DNA from: Sedimenticola thiotaurini
GTDB lineage: Bacteria; Pseudomonadota; Gammaproteobacteria; Chromatiales; Chromatiaceae
Assembly (NCBI RefSeq): GCF_001007875.1
Contig: NZ_CP011412.1
Span: forward strand, 2,046,001-2,110,000
Direction: 5' to 3'
Length of the DNA: 64,000 nucleotides
Shown here: positions 39,088 through 48,443 of the stretch, piece after piece
How positions within the stretch are numbered: position 1 is the first letter of the stretch
Layout: the number at the start of each line of letters is the position of its first letter
The notes under the pieces: model-generated
Databases searched by the model: none
What the model saw: the letters and a program-made list of their open reading frames with translations, nothing else
Told to the model about the DNA's origin: nothing
Made by a program: the position numbers and the translations under genes

Positions 39088-40850
39088 TACCTGCCACCTC
39101 CGTTTCCGGCCAGTCTGACCACTGAATCATTCAGGGCATCGGGCGCCACGTTAAGCAGTCGCAGCGCACCGGTCATCACCCGGGAGAATACCGGCGCAGC
39201 TACCGAACCGCCGTAGTACTTGCCTGCCGTCGGCTCATCGATCATCACCACCATCACCAGGCGCGGATCACTGGAGGGTGCGATGCCGGCAAATACTGAA
39301 ATATAGCGGTCATCCGCATAGCCGCCGCTGATACTCTTCTTTGCCGTGCCGGTCTTGCCCGCCACCCGATATCCGGAAACCGCGGCAGCCGGCGCGGTGC
39401 CCTCATTGCTCACGACACCTTCCATCATCCTGCGCACCGCCCGGGCGGTGGACGCCCGCATCACCCGCTCACCCCTGACCGGCTCATCCTGGCGCAACAG
39501 GGAGACCGGATAACGGATACCGTCACTGGCCAACACACCATAGGCCCGCGCCAGCTGCAACGTGGTGACCGAAAGGCCATAACCGAACGCCAGGGTCGCC
39601 TGGTCGATTTCCGCCCAGCGACGATAGGGTGCCAGTTGACCCGACACCTCTCCGGGGAAACCGGTACTGGTGGGATCGCCAAATCCGATCCGTGAGAAGA
39701 ATCCCCAGAACTCATCCTTAGGCAGATCCAGGGCGATCTTGCTGACCCCCACATTACTGGACTTCAGGATCACATGGGTCAGATCAATGGGGCCGTAGTT
39801 CCGGTGATCACGCACCAGGTTGCGACCCACTTTAAACGTACCCGGCGTGGTGTCGATCACCGTACCCGGACTGTAACGACCCGACTCCAGAGCGGCGGCG
39901 ATGGTGAAGGGTTTCATGGTGGAACCCGGCTCAAAGACATCGGTTACTGCCCGATTGCGGAAGCGACCGGTCTTGCCGGACTTGCTGCCGTTGGGGTTAT
40001 AGGCTGGCTGGTTGACCATGGCCAGGATCTCGCCATTTCGCGCATCCAGAATAACCGCCGAACCGGACTTGGCCTTGTTGCGCCGGACCGCCCCCTTCAA
40101 CTCCCGGTAGGCAAGAAACTGCAGACGCCGGTCGATTGAAGTAATCAGCTCCTTACCTGCCTGAGGCTCAAGAATGTTCTCCACATCCTTTACCGCCCGG
40201 GCACGACCATCCTGAATCACCCGCTTGCGACCCGCCGTTCCACGCAGCCACTCGTCGTAGGCCAGTTCCAGACCTTCCTGCCCCTGGTCATCAATATTGG
40301 TAAAGCCCACCACATGGGCGAACACCTCACCATCCGGGTAGTAGCGACGATACTCACGCTGCAGTCCGATGCCCGATATATCGTTCGCTTCCACATAATC
40401 CATCAAACGCTCGGCCCGGTCGGGATTAATACGGCGTTTCAGATACACGAATGAGCGATTACTGCGGCGCGCCAGCAGCTGGCGCAGATGATCCAGGTCC
40501 ATCTCCAGTATCTTCGCCACCGGGACCAGTATCCGGCGGTCGGGTGACAGGGTGCGCGGGTTGGCCCATACCGAGTCCACTGGCGTGCTGATGGCTACCG
40601 GCGCACCAAAGCGATCTTTGATCATGCCCCGATGGGCCGGCATCTCGACTACCCGCAGATAACGGCGTTGCCCTTCATTCTGCAGAAAGTCGGTTTCAAA
40701 AATCTGCTGATCCACCGCCCGCCACACCAGCAGGGCCGCTGAGAGAGATAACAGGGTCAACAGTGTCCAGCGCCGGGCACGGTAGCTCGGCAACGCCTGC
40801 TCGACCCGGCGGGCATTCTTCTGACGCCTGTTTCTGGTTTTCCCACTCAT
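39087..40850 (-). CDS. ftsI: Septal peptidoglycan transpeptidase FtsI (PBP3)
   Basis: Class B penicillin-binding protein that cross-links septal peptidoglycan with FtsW. The 587-residue protein has a basic cytoplasmic tail, a membrane helix about 30-48, the PBP dimerisation domain, and a transpeptidase domain with SxxK in EPGSTMKPF near 305-313, SxN in KSSNVGVS near 360 and KTGTAKK near 497. It follows ftsL by two bases. Confidence 0.96.
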   Translation of the reverse strand: MSGKTRNRRQKNARRVEQALPSYRARRWTLLTLLSLSAALLVWRAVDQQIFETDFLQNEGQRRYLRVVEMPAHRGMIKDRFGAPVAISTPVDSVWANPRTLSPDRRILVPVAKILEMDLDHLRQLLARRSNRSFVYLKRRINPDRAERLMDYVEANDISGIGLQREYRRYYPDGEVFAHVVGFTNIDDQGQEGLELAYDEWLRGTAGRKRVIQDGRARAVKDVENILEPQAGKELITSIDRRLQFLAYRELKGAVRRNKAKSGSAVILDARNGEILAMVNQPAYNPNGSKSGKTGRFRNRAVTDVFEPGSTMKPFTIAAALESGRYSPGTVIDTTPGTFKVGRNLVRDHRNYGPIDLTHVILKSSNVGVSKIALDLPKDEFWGFFSRIGFGDPTSTGFPGEVSGQLAPYRRWAEIDQATLAFGYGLSVTTLQLARAYGVLASDGIRYPVSLLRQDEPVRGERVMRASTARAVRRMMEGVVSNEGTAPAAAVSGYRVAGKTGTAKKSISGGYADDRYISVFAGIAPSSDPRLVMVVMIDEPTAGKYYGGSVAAPVFSRVMTGALRLLNVAPDALNDSVVRLAGNGGGR

Positions 40851-40852
40851 CG

Positions 40853-41125
40853 TTATGGTTTCACCACCACGACTTCATCAGCCGTCGGTATGTGCATTTT
40901 TAACCGCTTGCGGGCAATCTTCTCGACCCGGGCATGGGTAGCCCAGGTACTCTGTTCCAATTGCAACCGCCCCCACTCCACTTCCATCGCATCACGCTCG
41001 GCGCGCAGCATCTGCAACGCCACAAAATGTTTGCGGGTGGCGTATTTGGAATACACCACCCCGGTCGCCGTCATGAGCAGACTGAACGCCAGAAACAGCA
41101 GCATAATGGCCTGCCCCCGGTTCAC
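40853..41125 (-). CDS. ftsL: Cell division protein FtsL
   Basis: Small bitopic protein of the FtsQ-FtsB-FtsL complex. The 90-residue protein has a membrane helix about residues 5-25 and a periplasmic coiled coil with heptad-like leucines ([20 protein letters not shown], about 38-57). It ends [14 protein letters not shown], close to other FtsL proteins. It overlaps rsmH by four bases. Confidence 0.93.
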   Translation of the reverse strand: MNRGQAIMLLFLAFSLLMTATGVVYSKYATRKHFVALQMLRAERDAMEVEWGRLQLEQSTWATHARVEKIARKRLKMHIPTADEVVVVKP

Positions 41126-42057
41126 TGCCGACGCTCCGCTACCCGTAACACCGCACTACGTGCACGGGGATTCTGATCCACCTCCTGACGGGAGGGCTTG
41201 ATCGCCTTGCCGATCCGCGCCAACTGCGAGTTACGTTGCTGCTCCGTTACCGGGATGCCCGGGGGAAACTGTTCGCCCCGTTCCGCATCCCGCATAAAAC
41301 GCTTCACGATACGGTCTTCCAGCGAATGAAAGCTGATCACCGCCAACCGACCGCCCGGGGCCAGTACCCGCAAAGACTGATCGAGACAGGCTTTCAGATC
41401 ATCCAGTTCCCGATTGATGTGGATACGGATCGCCTGAAAGCAGCGGGTCGCCGGATGTTTGCCCTTTTCCCAGGCCGGGTTGGCTGCTGATACAACCTCC
41501 GCCAACTGGCGCGTGGTCTGAATCGACTGCGTGCTGCGCGCCTCCACAATGGCGCGCGCTATGCGACGGGCAAAACGCTCTTCGCCATAGGTCTTGAAGA
41601 CCTGTGCCATTTCGTCCGCCTCGGCCCGGTTCAACCAATCGGCCGCACTGACACCGGAACTGTTATCCATGCGCATATCCAGAGGCCCGTCATTCAGAAA
41701 ACTGAAGCCTCTCTCCGCCCTGTCCAGTTGTGGCGAGGAGACGCCCAAATCCAGCAACACACCGTTGACCCGGCCCAACAGTCCTGCCGCCCCCACAACC
41801 TGTTCCAGTTGGGCAAAAGAACCCTGCCGGATCACGAACCGCTCATCATCACCAAACAGACGCCGGGCACACGCAATGGCGTCCGGGTCCTTATCGATCC
41901 CCAGCAACCGCCCCGAGGGACCCAATGCCTGCAGAATTGCCCCGCTGTGACCGCCACGCCCGAAGGTACCGTCGATATAGACCCCTTCGGGGCTGATATT
42001 CAGCGCCTCCAGCGCCTCATGAAAAAGCACCGGCAGATGTGTGTCCGTGGAGGCCAT
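41122..42057 (-). CDS. rsmH: 16S rRNA (cytosine-1402 N4) methyltransferase RsmH
   Basis: SAM-dependent methyltransferase that modifies C1402 in the ribosomal P site. The 311-residue protein starts with [14 protein letters not shown], has the SAM site [14 protein letters not shown] near 29-42, [12 protein letters not shown] near 101-112 and the C-terminal [14 protein letters not shown] near 243. It lies between mraZ (two bases) and ftsL, the conserved start of the dcw cluster. Confidence 0.97.
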   Translation of the reverse strand: MASTDTHLPVLFHEALEALNISPEGVYIDGTFGRGGHSGAILQALGPSGRLLGIDKDPDAIACARRLFGDDERFVIRQGSFAQLEQVVGAAGLLGRVNGVLLDLGVSSPQLDRAERGFSFLNDGPLDMRMDNSSGVSAADWLNRAEADEMAQVFKTYGEERFARRIARAIVEARSTQSIQTTRQLAEVVSAANPAWEKGKHPATRCFQAIRIHINRELDDLKACLDQSLRVLAPGGRLAVISFHSLEDRIVKRFMRDAERGEQFPPGIPVTEQQRNSQLARIGKAIKPSRQEVDQNPRARSAVLRVAERRQ

Positions 42058-42059
42058 GG

Positions 42060-42515
42060 CTATATCGAGAGGGTGTCGAAATCGGCCGGCAGATCGACAT
42101 CACCCAGTTCCATCTCATCCAACCAGCCCTCTCTCTGATTGCTCCAGCGCTCCTCATCCCACAATTCGAACTTGTTACCCTGACCAATCAACACCACCCG
42201 CTTGTCCAACTGGGCAAAATCCCGTAACGCAGGCGGCAGCAACACACGACCCTGACCATCCATATCAACTTCCGTGGCGTGCCCAACCAACAGACGCTGC
42301 AGATTACGTGCAGCCTTATTAAAGGAGGGGAGTTTCATCAGTTTTCTCTCGATCTCCTGCCATTCCGGCAGTGGATAGATCAAGAGACAGTGATCACGAT
42401 CAATCGTCACCACCAATTCGGAGGCACAACGCTCCTGTATCCGCTCGCGATAGCGCGTCGGCACAGCCAAACGTCCCTTGGCATCCAGATTGAGCCTGTT
42501 GAGCCCCCGAAACAA
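42060..42515 (-). CDS. mraZ: Transcriptional regulator MraZ
   Basis: AbrB-like DNA-binding protein that represses its own operon in E. coli. The 151-residue protein contains the two MraZ repeats: [15 protein letters not shown] near 10-24 and [17 protein letters not shown] near 82-98, each carrying the DxxGR signature. First gene of the dcw operon. Its promoter (42577-42606) and 10-base-spaced TGG repeats (42543-42567) lie just upstream, consistent with autoregulation. Confidence 0.96.
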   Translation of the reverse strand: MFRGLNRLNLDAKGRLAVPTRYRERIQERCASELVVTIDRDHCLLIYPLPEWQEIERKLMKLPSFNKAARNLQRLLVGHATEVDMDGQGRVLLPPALRDFAQLDKRVVLIGQGNKFELWDEERWSNQREGWLDEMELGDVDLPADFDTLSI

Positions 42516-42542
42516 AGATCGCCCCCTTTAAGGAAATCCGAT

Positions 42543-42567
42543 TTCCAGAAAAATCCACATTTACCCA
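42543..42567 (-). promoter_or_regulatory. MraZ operator repeats
   Basis: On the minus strand TGGGT (42567-42563), TGGAT (42557-42553) and TGGAA (42547-42543) are spaced exactly 10 bases apart, the TGG[G/A]N-N5 direct repeat pattern bound by MraZ. They lie just downstream of the -10 element and upstream of mraZ. Confidence 0.75.
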
Positions 42568-42576
42568 CTTCTTTCC

Positions 42577-42606
42577 ATAATAGGTACTCAAATCAGGGCT
42601 TGTCAA
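42577..42606 (-). promoter_or_regulatory. Sigma-70 promoter of the mraZ/dcw operon
   Basis: Minus-strand TTGACA (42606-42601), 18 bases, then TATTAT (42582-42577). This predicts transcription from about 42570 and a 5' leader of about 55 bases to the mraZ ATG at 42515. The rest of 42516-42840 shows no coding signal; a run of CTTTAAAG-type AT-rich sequence lies upstream. Confidence 0.75.
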
Positions 42607-42850
42607 GGAAATCACTCCACCAAAATGTGAGAAAGTTCCTTTAAAGACAGATAGTTAGAGACACCCTTTAAAGGGCGATTAATCACACAAGACAATAAAA
42701 AACAGCGCGATAAACTACGGAGTTAAAGTAAAGTGTAAAGACCAGCAGGATTTAACACCCCCTTTCCCACTGACCGATTCTCCACCACGCCCCACAAACG
42801 GACCGAGCGGATCAGCGGGGACGGATTGGCATCAGCACCGTTGAGAAAGC

Positions 42851-42890
42851 AGAAATAAAACGACCGGAGCAGGAAACCTGCTCCGGTCGG
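42851..42890 (-). terminator. Rho-independent terminator of rnpB
   Basis: A perfect stem of 12-13 pairs (CGACCGGAGCAGG with its complement, AAA loop, 42861-42889) is followed on the minus strand by TTTTATTT. It lies about ten bases after the mature 3' end of the RNase P RNA. Confidence 0.92.
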
Positions 42891-42897
42891 GAAATTG

Positions 42898-43264
42898 GAT
42901 GGGGAGTCGGCCTGTAAGCCGGGTTCTGTCTTGAATGGCCATTCATCTGGGATGCGCGTCACCGCGCACCTCAAGCGACCTACCCGGGGACCGTGCGGGC
43001 CACACGTGGCAACCGAGGCTGCCTGCCCCCCTATTTGGTCTTGCTCCGGGTGGGGTTTACCCTGCCACGACTGTTGCCAGTCGCGCGGTGCGCTCTTACC
43101 GCACCATTTCACCCTTACCAGCCAGCCCGTAGACCGGTGGCGGTATATTTTCTGTGGCACTTTCCGTAGGCTCGCGCCTCCCAGGCGTTACCTGGCACCC
43201 TGCCCATCGGAGCCCGGACTTTCCTCCGCTTTATTGAAAAGCAGCGACCATCCGGCCGACTCCC
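42898..43264 (-). ncRNA. rnpB: RNase P RNA (type A)
   Basis: Catalytic RNA that matures tRNA 5' ends. About 365 nucleotides. The ends pair to form P1: GGGAGTCGGCC at 43264-43254 with GGCCGACTCCC at 42912-42902. The universal core elements are present: GAGGAAAGTCCGGGCTC on the minus strand near 43229-43210 and ACAGAACCCGGCTTA at 42929-42915. The 3' RCCA-binding GGT-type loop region can be seen in the central part. End points are estimated from the P1 helix. Convergent and divergent neighbours suggest it is a monocistronic unit. Confidence 0.95.
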
Positions 43265-43343
43265 GGCGGGGAGAGTAGTCCCATCACCCGACTTGTGCAA
43301 GCCAATTCAACAACTCCAACCCCCAATGCCCGCAGGCCCCCGG

Positions 43344-44099
43344 TCAACCGGCTCCTCCTGCACGGACGTTACGCTCAGAGGATGCAAACTCCTCCAGTTT
43401 CCAGGGCCTGGTCGCCAATAACAGACCGACATTGGTTCGCTCATCAACCGCAAGGCCAAGATCCTCCCGCTGCAGCTGTGCAAACTCCTGGGACCAGTGA
43501 TCGATCTTCCTTAACAATATTTCCCGCGACGCCCGGGAGAGCATACCAGTAACAAAACGTCGCGCCTCGTGGTCGCCGGTGAACCGGCTGTTGAAAAAAT
43601 CTTCCTGGACCCTTTTGGCGTAGTACTGAACCACGGGCCCGTTGGGCAACCAGTGAAAATCCGGAGCGATGCGCATTTTGATCCGATTACCCGGCAACAG
43701 GTCGAGAAACTTAAGGCGATCCAGATTTGCAAGCGCCTGGATACACTCCGCTTCGGTCAATTGATACTGATTAACCATATCCTCAAAAGCGATATGGTTC
43801 CGCACGCACATCGCCACCAATAGCAGGCGTGGACTCGCTACCAACTCCTTTTCCTGCTCCACCGTCAGGTGGCTGATATGGGTACGCCCCCTTTCATACT
43901 CATGGAACAGGTCACTCAACTCCACATCGACCAATTCGCAGATAGACTCCAGCCGTTCTAATGTCATCCCACCGGATGAAAACAGTCGCTTGACACTCCC
44001 CTCACTCAGCCCCAGATGTTTTGCCACCTGGGCGTAGGTAACCCGATGCTTTCTCAACACCTGTTTCAGCGCATCCACCAGCGCAGTTGATTGGCTCAT
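43344..44099 (-). CDS. Helix-turn-helix (Xre-type) transcriptional regulator
   Basis: A 251-residue protein from ATG 44099 (MSQSTALVDAL); the open frame to 44117 lacks extra homology. Residues about 8-65 form a Cro/CI-type helix-turn-helix (VTYAQVAKHLGLSEGSVKRLF). The remainder is helical, with a winged-helix-like part (EDMVNQYQLTEAECIQALANLDRLKFL) and a C-terminal region often found in uncharacterised regulators of this size. Targets are unknown. It is divergent from the secreted-protein/DUF2145 pair across 141 bases, which suggests it controls them or itself. Confidence 0.8.
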   Translation of the reverse strand: MSQSTALVDALKQVLRKHRVTYAQVAKHLGLSEGSVKRLFSSGGMTLERLESICELVDVELSDLFHEYERGRTHISHLTVEQEKELVASPRLLLVAMCVRNHIAFEDMVNQYQLTEAECIQALANLDRLKFLDLLPGNRIKMRIAPDFHWLPNGPVVQYYAKRVQEDFFNSRFTGDHEARRFVTGMLSRASREILLRKIDHWSQEFAQLQREDLGLAVDERTNVGLLLATRPWKLEEFASSERNVRAGGAG

Positions 44100-44240
44100 A
44101 GCCCCTCCGACATCCAATAGTCACGCTATGCGTGACCCACTGTCCTATTTTCTGCAACTTTATCAAAAATAGTAGCAATAAAGATAACTTTGTCTAAAAG
44201 TATCTCTCGCGTTTCAAACACAACATGGAGAGATAGAAAA

Positions 44241-44582
44241 ATGGACCATTGGAAACCAATCACCGCAATCGTACTGGCTTCAGTCATCGCTGTTTCACCC
44301 GCCCGGGCGAACGGTAGTGCAAACCACGGAAGCAAGGCCGCCACTCACTCCACGCAAGCCGCCGGGCACTCTGCTGCAATGAGCGCGAAAACTGTAGCCG
44401 GCAGCGTGGCACTGCCTCTTGCAGTCGCGGGCACAGCCGGCCAGGTAAGTGGCCAGGCCGCGGAAGAACTCTGGGACCTTGCCAATCAACCCATCGGTAC
44501 GCCGCTACCGATCGCACAGGAAACATTCACAGTTGGTCATTCACCAAAAGAAGCCGTGTTCAACGAGGGGGATAACCAATGA
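44241..44582 (+). CDS. Small secreted protein of unknown function
   Basis: A 113-residue protein from ATG 44241, preceded by GGAGAG. Residues 1-23 are a clear Sec signal peptide (ITAIVLASVIAVSPARA, cleavage likely after ARA). The mature part is rich in Ala, Ser, Gly and His (HSTQAAGHSAAMSAKTVAGS), with a short hydrophobic stretch near 55-70 (VAGSVALPLAVAGTAG). No family is recognised. Its stop overlaps the start of the DUF2145 gene (ATGA), so the two are translationally coupled and probably function together in the periplasm. Confidence 0.75.
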   Translation: MDHWKPITAIVLASVIAVSPARANGSANHGSKAATHSTQAAGHSAAMSAKTVAGSVALPLAVAGTAGQVSGQAAEELWDLANQPIGTPLPIAQETFTVGHSPKEAVFNEGDNQ

Positions 44583-45433
44583 AAACCAATATATTAAAGG
44601 CCATACTCATCGGCCTTATCATGACCGCAACCGGCAACGTCCAGGCCAATAGCAGCGCCGCTGGTACCGCTTCCATCTTTACACCACAACAAGTATCGGC
44701 ATTTGCAAAAAAAGTAGAACAGACCCTGGCAGAGAAGGGGGCGCGGGTATTCCTCATCAGCAGAGTCGGGATACCCGAAGAGGAGCTTCCGAAAGGCATC
44801 AACTATACCCATACAGCTCTCGCCGTCTATTCTGAAATTACCACCGAAGATGGAAACAAAGCCCCCGGGTACGCCATATACAACCTCTACCAGCGCGATG
44901 GGCAACCGGATGTCAGTGAACTGGTTGTGGATTTCCCGGTGGACTTTTTCAGCAGCGCCCATGTAATGAAAGCGGGCATTGTGATACCAGTGCCAAAACT
45001 GCAGGAAAGGCTGCTTAGGGTCATTCGCTCGAAAACCTATAGCAATCTGCACAATCCGAACTACTCTGTGCTGGCAAATCCGTTCAAACAGAAATTCCAG
45101 AACTGCACCGGATTTGTACTGAATGTGCTGAATGCCGCGATTTACCAGACCGACGATATTGAAGTAATCAAGGCAAATACCCGAGCCTATTTTAAACCGC
45201 AAAGGGTTGATGTAGGGGGGTTTAAACTACTGCTCGGTTCCATGTTTAAACCAGACATCGCCTTGTCGGATCACCAAGGCCCGGTAGTCACCACGACATT
45301 TGGCACCATCACCAAGTATCTCGAAGAGTACAGTTTAAGCCAGGAACACTTCACCCTCACGGCGGATACGCAGACAGCAGGAGGCCCGGAACAGCCTGGC
45401 CGACATCAGGTAAACAGCTCGGATTCAACCTGA
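44579..45433 (+). CDS. DUF2145 family secreted protein
   Basis: A 284-residue protein with a signal peptide (residues 1-23, cleavage near NVQA). The mature part matches DUF2145: FLISRVGIPEEELPKGINYTH near 59-79, the strand TALAVYSEI, and a conserved QNCTGFVLNVL near 177-187. The Cys in NCTGF and the earlier His in YTH resemble the papain/NlpC-P60 arrangement, so a peptidase or amidase activity is possible but unproven. Coupled to the upstream secreted protein by a 4-base overlap. Confidence 0.82.
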   Translation: MKTNILKAILIGLIMTATGNVQANSSAAGTASIFTPQQVSAFAKKVEQTLAEKGARVFLISRVGIPEEELPKGINYTHTALAVYSEITTEDGNKAPGYAIYNLYQRDGQPDVSELVVDFPVDFFSSAHVMKAGIVIPVPKLQERLLRVIRSKTYSNLHNPNYSVLANPFKQKFQNCTGFVLNVLNAAIYQTDDIEVIKANTRAYFKPQRVDVGGFKLLLGSMFKPDIALSDHQGPVVTTTFGTITKYLEEYSLSQEHFTLTADTQTAGGPEQPGRHQVNSSDST

Positions 45434-45843
45434 TACCGGGCTGGCGATAGATGGGGGTTGCCGGTTTGGATTGTCGTATCGACAAGTCATCGAAACCGGC
45501 GACCCGCCCGCTTTTCCGAATGTAAGAAATCCGCTACTGCCAAGCCCGACAACAGACTCTCACCAGCGCCCTCAAGCCGCCCACACCGGACCGATACCGG
45601 GTAGTTTTCTTCCCCACCTTGCCCTGATCACAGCCAATCAGGCGCGCCAGCCCCCCCGTTCCAGCAGACCCCGGACAACTGCCACCTTCCATCCCCGCAG
45701 CCCTGTAATCGGAATAGCCGGCGCAATCACTTGCCATGGATGACCAATACTCATAGTATTAACGGTTTTCTTGGCTATTTGCGCCTGAAGATCAAGGCGC
45801 CTGTTTATACGCTTTCCAGAATTGGAGATTTAGGATAACGACC
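45434..45843. other. Intergenic interval before argD
   Basis: 410 bases. The plus-strand frame at 45471-45743 is proline/threonine-rich with no ribosome site or recognisable family and is not called. The second half holds a good promoter (45731-45759) and a 6-bp inverted repeat GCGCCT/AGGCGC at 45781-45800. No clear ArgR box was found. Confidence 0.6.
45731..45759 (+). promoter_or_regulatory. Sigma-70 promoter for argD-argF
   Basis: TTGCCA (45731-45736), 17 bases, TAGTAT (45754-45759). It lies about 85 bases before the argD ATG, with a small hairpin (45781-45800) in the leader. Confidence 0.6.
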
Positions 45844-47028
45844 ATGTCGAACGCTTTGATGGCCACATACAAGAGGCTCCCGGTCAGTTTTGAACGGGGC
45901 GATGGGGTTTGGCTCTGGGACACCGAGGGTAAACGTTATCTGGATGCCCTCTCAGGCATTGCGGTATGCGGTCTCGGACACGCCCACCCGGCCATTCAGA
46001 AAGCCATCTGTGACCAGGCCTCCAAGCTGCTGCACACCTCCAATCTCTACCAGATTCCGCTGCAGGAACAACTGGGCGAAAAACTGATCGGCCTGGCGAA
46101 CATGCAGCAGGTCTTTTTTGCCAATTCCGGCGCCGAGGCCAACGAGGCGGCAATCAAGATCGCCCGCTTCCACGGTAACCAGAAGGGTGTGCAGAACCCC
46201 ACCATAGTGGTCATGGAACGGAGTTTCCATGGCCGGACCCTGGCCACCCTGACCGCCACCGGTAATCGCAAGGTGCAGGCCGGCTTCGAGCCACTGGTGC
46301 AGGGTTTCATACGGATCCCCTACGACGATATCGAGAGCTTGAAAAATGTCGCCGAAAACAGCCCCAACGTGGTTGCCGTGCTGGTTGAACCGGTACAGGG
46401 CGAGGGTGGTATCAATATCCCGGCCGAAGACTACCTGACCCAGATCCGCCAGCTTTGCGATGAAAACGGATGGCTGATGATGCTGGACGAAATTCAGACC
46501 GGCATAGGCCGCAGCGGTAAATTTTTCTCCCATCAGCACCAGGGCATCGTGCCTGACGTAATGACCCTGGCCAAGGCGCTGGGTAACGGCATGCCCATCG
46601 GCGCCTGCCTGGTAAGCGGCAAGGCGGCCAATCTGCTGGGACCGGGCAATCATGGCACCACGTTTGGCGGTAATCCACTGGCCTGCCGGGTCGCACTGAC
46701 CGTACTGGAGACCGTTGAGCAGGCGGACCTCACGACCCGGGCCGAGGTGCTGGGCGCCAAGTTACTGGCCGATTTTGCCGATGCCCTGATCGATGTGACC
46801 GGTGTGGAAGAGATCCGCGGCCAGGGGCTGTTGATCGGCATAGAGCTGGAGCACCCCTGTGGTGAACTGGTCCTGCGGGCCCTGGAGCAGGGCCTGCTGA
46901 TCAATGTCACCGCCGACAAAGTGATCCGGCTGCTGCCACCACTGATCATGAGCGACAAGGAGGCCGAACAACTGGTGCAGACGCTCTCCACGTTGATCCG
47001 GGACTTCCTGACCGAACAGAGCGAATAG
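45844..47028 (+). CDS. argD: Acetylornithine aminotransferase
   Basis: PLP enzyme of arginine synthesis, converting N-acetylglutamate semialdehyde to N-acetylornithine; often also active on succinyldiaminopimelate. The 394-residue protein is a class III aminotransferase: NSGAEANEAAIKIAR near 96-110, FHGRTLATL near 131, LDEIQTGIGRSG near 215-226, and the PLP lysine in TLAKALGNGMPIGA near 242-255. Followed after 27 bases by argF, so an argDF operon. Confidence 0.94.
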   Translation: MSNALMATYKRLPVSFERGDGVWLWDTEGKRYLDALSGIAVCGLGHAHPAIQKAICDQASKLLHTSNLYQIPLQEQLGEKLIGLANMQQVFFANSGAEANEAAIKIARFHGNQKGVQNPTIVVMERSFHGRTLATLTATGNRKVQAGFEPLVQGFIRIPYDDIESLKNVAENSPNVVAVLVEPVQGEGGINIPAEDYLTQIRQLCDENGWLMMLDEIQTGIGRSGKFFSHQHQGIVPDVMTLAKALGNGMPIGACLVSGKAANLLGPGNHGTTFGGNPLACRVALTVLETVEQADLTTRAEVLGAKLLADFADALIDVTGVEEIRGQGLLIGIELEHPCGELVLRALEQGLLINVTADKVIRLLPPLIMSDKEAEQLVQTLSTLIRDFLTEQSE

Positions 47029-47055
47029 GGCCTGTCAGGGCCGCGCAAGGTAGAA

Positions 47056-47982
47056 ATGATGACACTTCCAGCCAACAAACCCGTCAGACACTTCCTGTCA
47101 CTTCTGGATCTTTCGCCCGACGAGCTGCGTGCCCTGATTCACCGGGCCACTGAACTGAAGCGGATACTGCGGGCGGGCGAGTTGTACGAGCCGCTGAAGA
47201 ACCAGACCCTGGGGATGATTTTCGAGAAATCCTCGACCCGGACCCGGATCTCCTTCGAGGCGGGTGTCACCCAGCTCGGAGGACATGCGCTGTTTCTCTC
47301 CTCCCGGGATACCCAGTTGGGACGCGGCGAGCCGATCGAGGACAGCGCCCGGGTCATCTCCCGGATGGTGGACTGCGTCATGATCCGTACTTTCGAACAC
47401 GAGAAGGTGGAGCTGTTTGCCGCCCACTCCCGGGTGCCGGTGATCAACGCCCTGACCGACCTGCTGCACCCCTGCCAGCTACTGGCTGACATGCAGACCT
47501 ATTTTGAACATCGTGGCGATATTGCCGGCAAGACGGTTACCTGGGTCGGTGATGGGAACAACATGTGCCACTCCTATATCAATGCCGCCCGCCAGTTCGA
47601 TTTCCAGCTGAATATCAGCTGCCCGGAGGGGCATGACCCGGATCCTTCGATCCTGCAGGGAGCCGGTGATCGCTGCCGGATCATCCGCGAGCCTATGGAA
47701 GCCGCCACCGATGCCGACCTGGTGGTCACCGATGTATGGGCCAGCATGGGGCAGGAAGAGGAGCAGCGGCAACGGGAAATCACCTTTGCCAACTACCAGG
47801 TGAACGAGCAGTTGATGGCGCAGGCCCGGCCCGACGCCCTGTTCATGCACTGCCTGCCGGCACACCGGGGCGAAGAGGTGACCGCCGGAGTGATCGATCA
47901 CCCCGACAGCGTGGTCTGGGATGAGGCGGAAAACCGCATGCACGCCCAGAAAGCCCTGCTGGAGATGCTGCTGCGCCCCTGA
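47056..47982 (+). CDS. argF: Ornithine carbamoyltransferase
   Basis: Forms citrulline from ornithine and carbamoyl phosphate. The 308-residue protein has the carbamoyl-phosphate motif SSTRTR near 54-59, HPCQLLAD near 137, the domain-linking [11 protein letters not shown] near 158-168 and the ornithine motif [10 protein letters not shown] near 270. The start ATG 47056 is followed directly by another ATG. With argD (upstream) and argJ (17688-18896) it covers the ornithine-citrulline part of the pathway. Confidence 0.96.
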   Translation: MMTLPANKPVRHFLSLLDLSPDELRALIHRATELKRILRAGELYEPLKNQTLGMIFEKSSTRTRISFEAGVTQLGGHALFLSSRDTQLGRGEPIEDSARVISRMVDCVMIRTFEHEKVELFAAHSRVPVINALTDLLHPCQLLADMQTYFEHRGDIAGKTVTWVGDGNNMCHSYINAARQFDFQLNISCPEGHDPDPSILQGAGDRCRIIREPMEAATDADLVVTDVWASMGQEEEQRQREITFANYQVNEQLMAQARPDALFMHCLPAHRGEEVTAGVIDHPDSVVWDEAENRMHAQKALLEMLLRP

Positions 47983-48003
47983 TCCCTATATCGACGCAGG
48001 CGG

Positions 48004-48219
48004 TCAATCATCCAGCCGGAAGCCGACCTTGATCACCACCTGCCAGTGGGCCACCTTGCCTTCCACCACGTGACCACGGGTCTCGACCACTTCGAACCAG
48101 TCCATGTTGCGTACACTGTCGGCCGCATGGGCCAGGGCGTTCTCCACCGCCTTGTCGGAGCTCTCACTGGAGGAGCCCACCAGCTCTATCTTTTTATATA
48201 TGTGTGAATGCATATCCAA
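48004..48219 (-). CDS. Dodecin (flavin-binding small protein)
   Basis: A 71-residue protein that forms dodecameric shells storing flavin or related compounds. It contains the family core YKKIELVGSSSESSDKAV (about 8-25), NMDWFEVVETRGHV (about 38-51) with the flavin-stacking Trp, and AHWQVVIKVGFRLDD at the end. ATG 48213 (third codon) is an alternative start. Convergent with argF. Confidence 0.93.
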   Translation of the reverse strand: MDMHSHIYKKIELVGSSSESSDKAVENALAHAADSVRNMDWFEVVETRGHVVEGKVAHWQVVIKVGFRLDD

Positions 48220-48443
48220 TCTCCCGGTTGTGAATCATCAGCTGATCTGATCGAGTGTAGGCGGAACCCGGGCCGTGTGCCGGAAAGCATCCGCCTCAGT
48301 CACAAAGCTCAATCGGCAACACGCTTCCATAACGGTAGCCAGGACCGGAACAGCGCAGAGCAATTATCCTTTTTAAAAACAAGGTAATAAGAACTTGCCC
48401 GCCTCACCCGATCCGTGGCAAAGTCCACCGCCTGAAGTACAAC

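Noticed and set aside
42898-43280. Coding frames on both strands across this interval
   Set aside because: The sequence is the RNase P RNA gene, shown by conserved core motifs and the P1 pairing.
45471-45743. 90-codon plus-strand frame before argD
   Set aside because: Proline/threonine-rich, no ribosome site, and it covers the region up to the argD promoter; looks like chance in GC-rich DNA.
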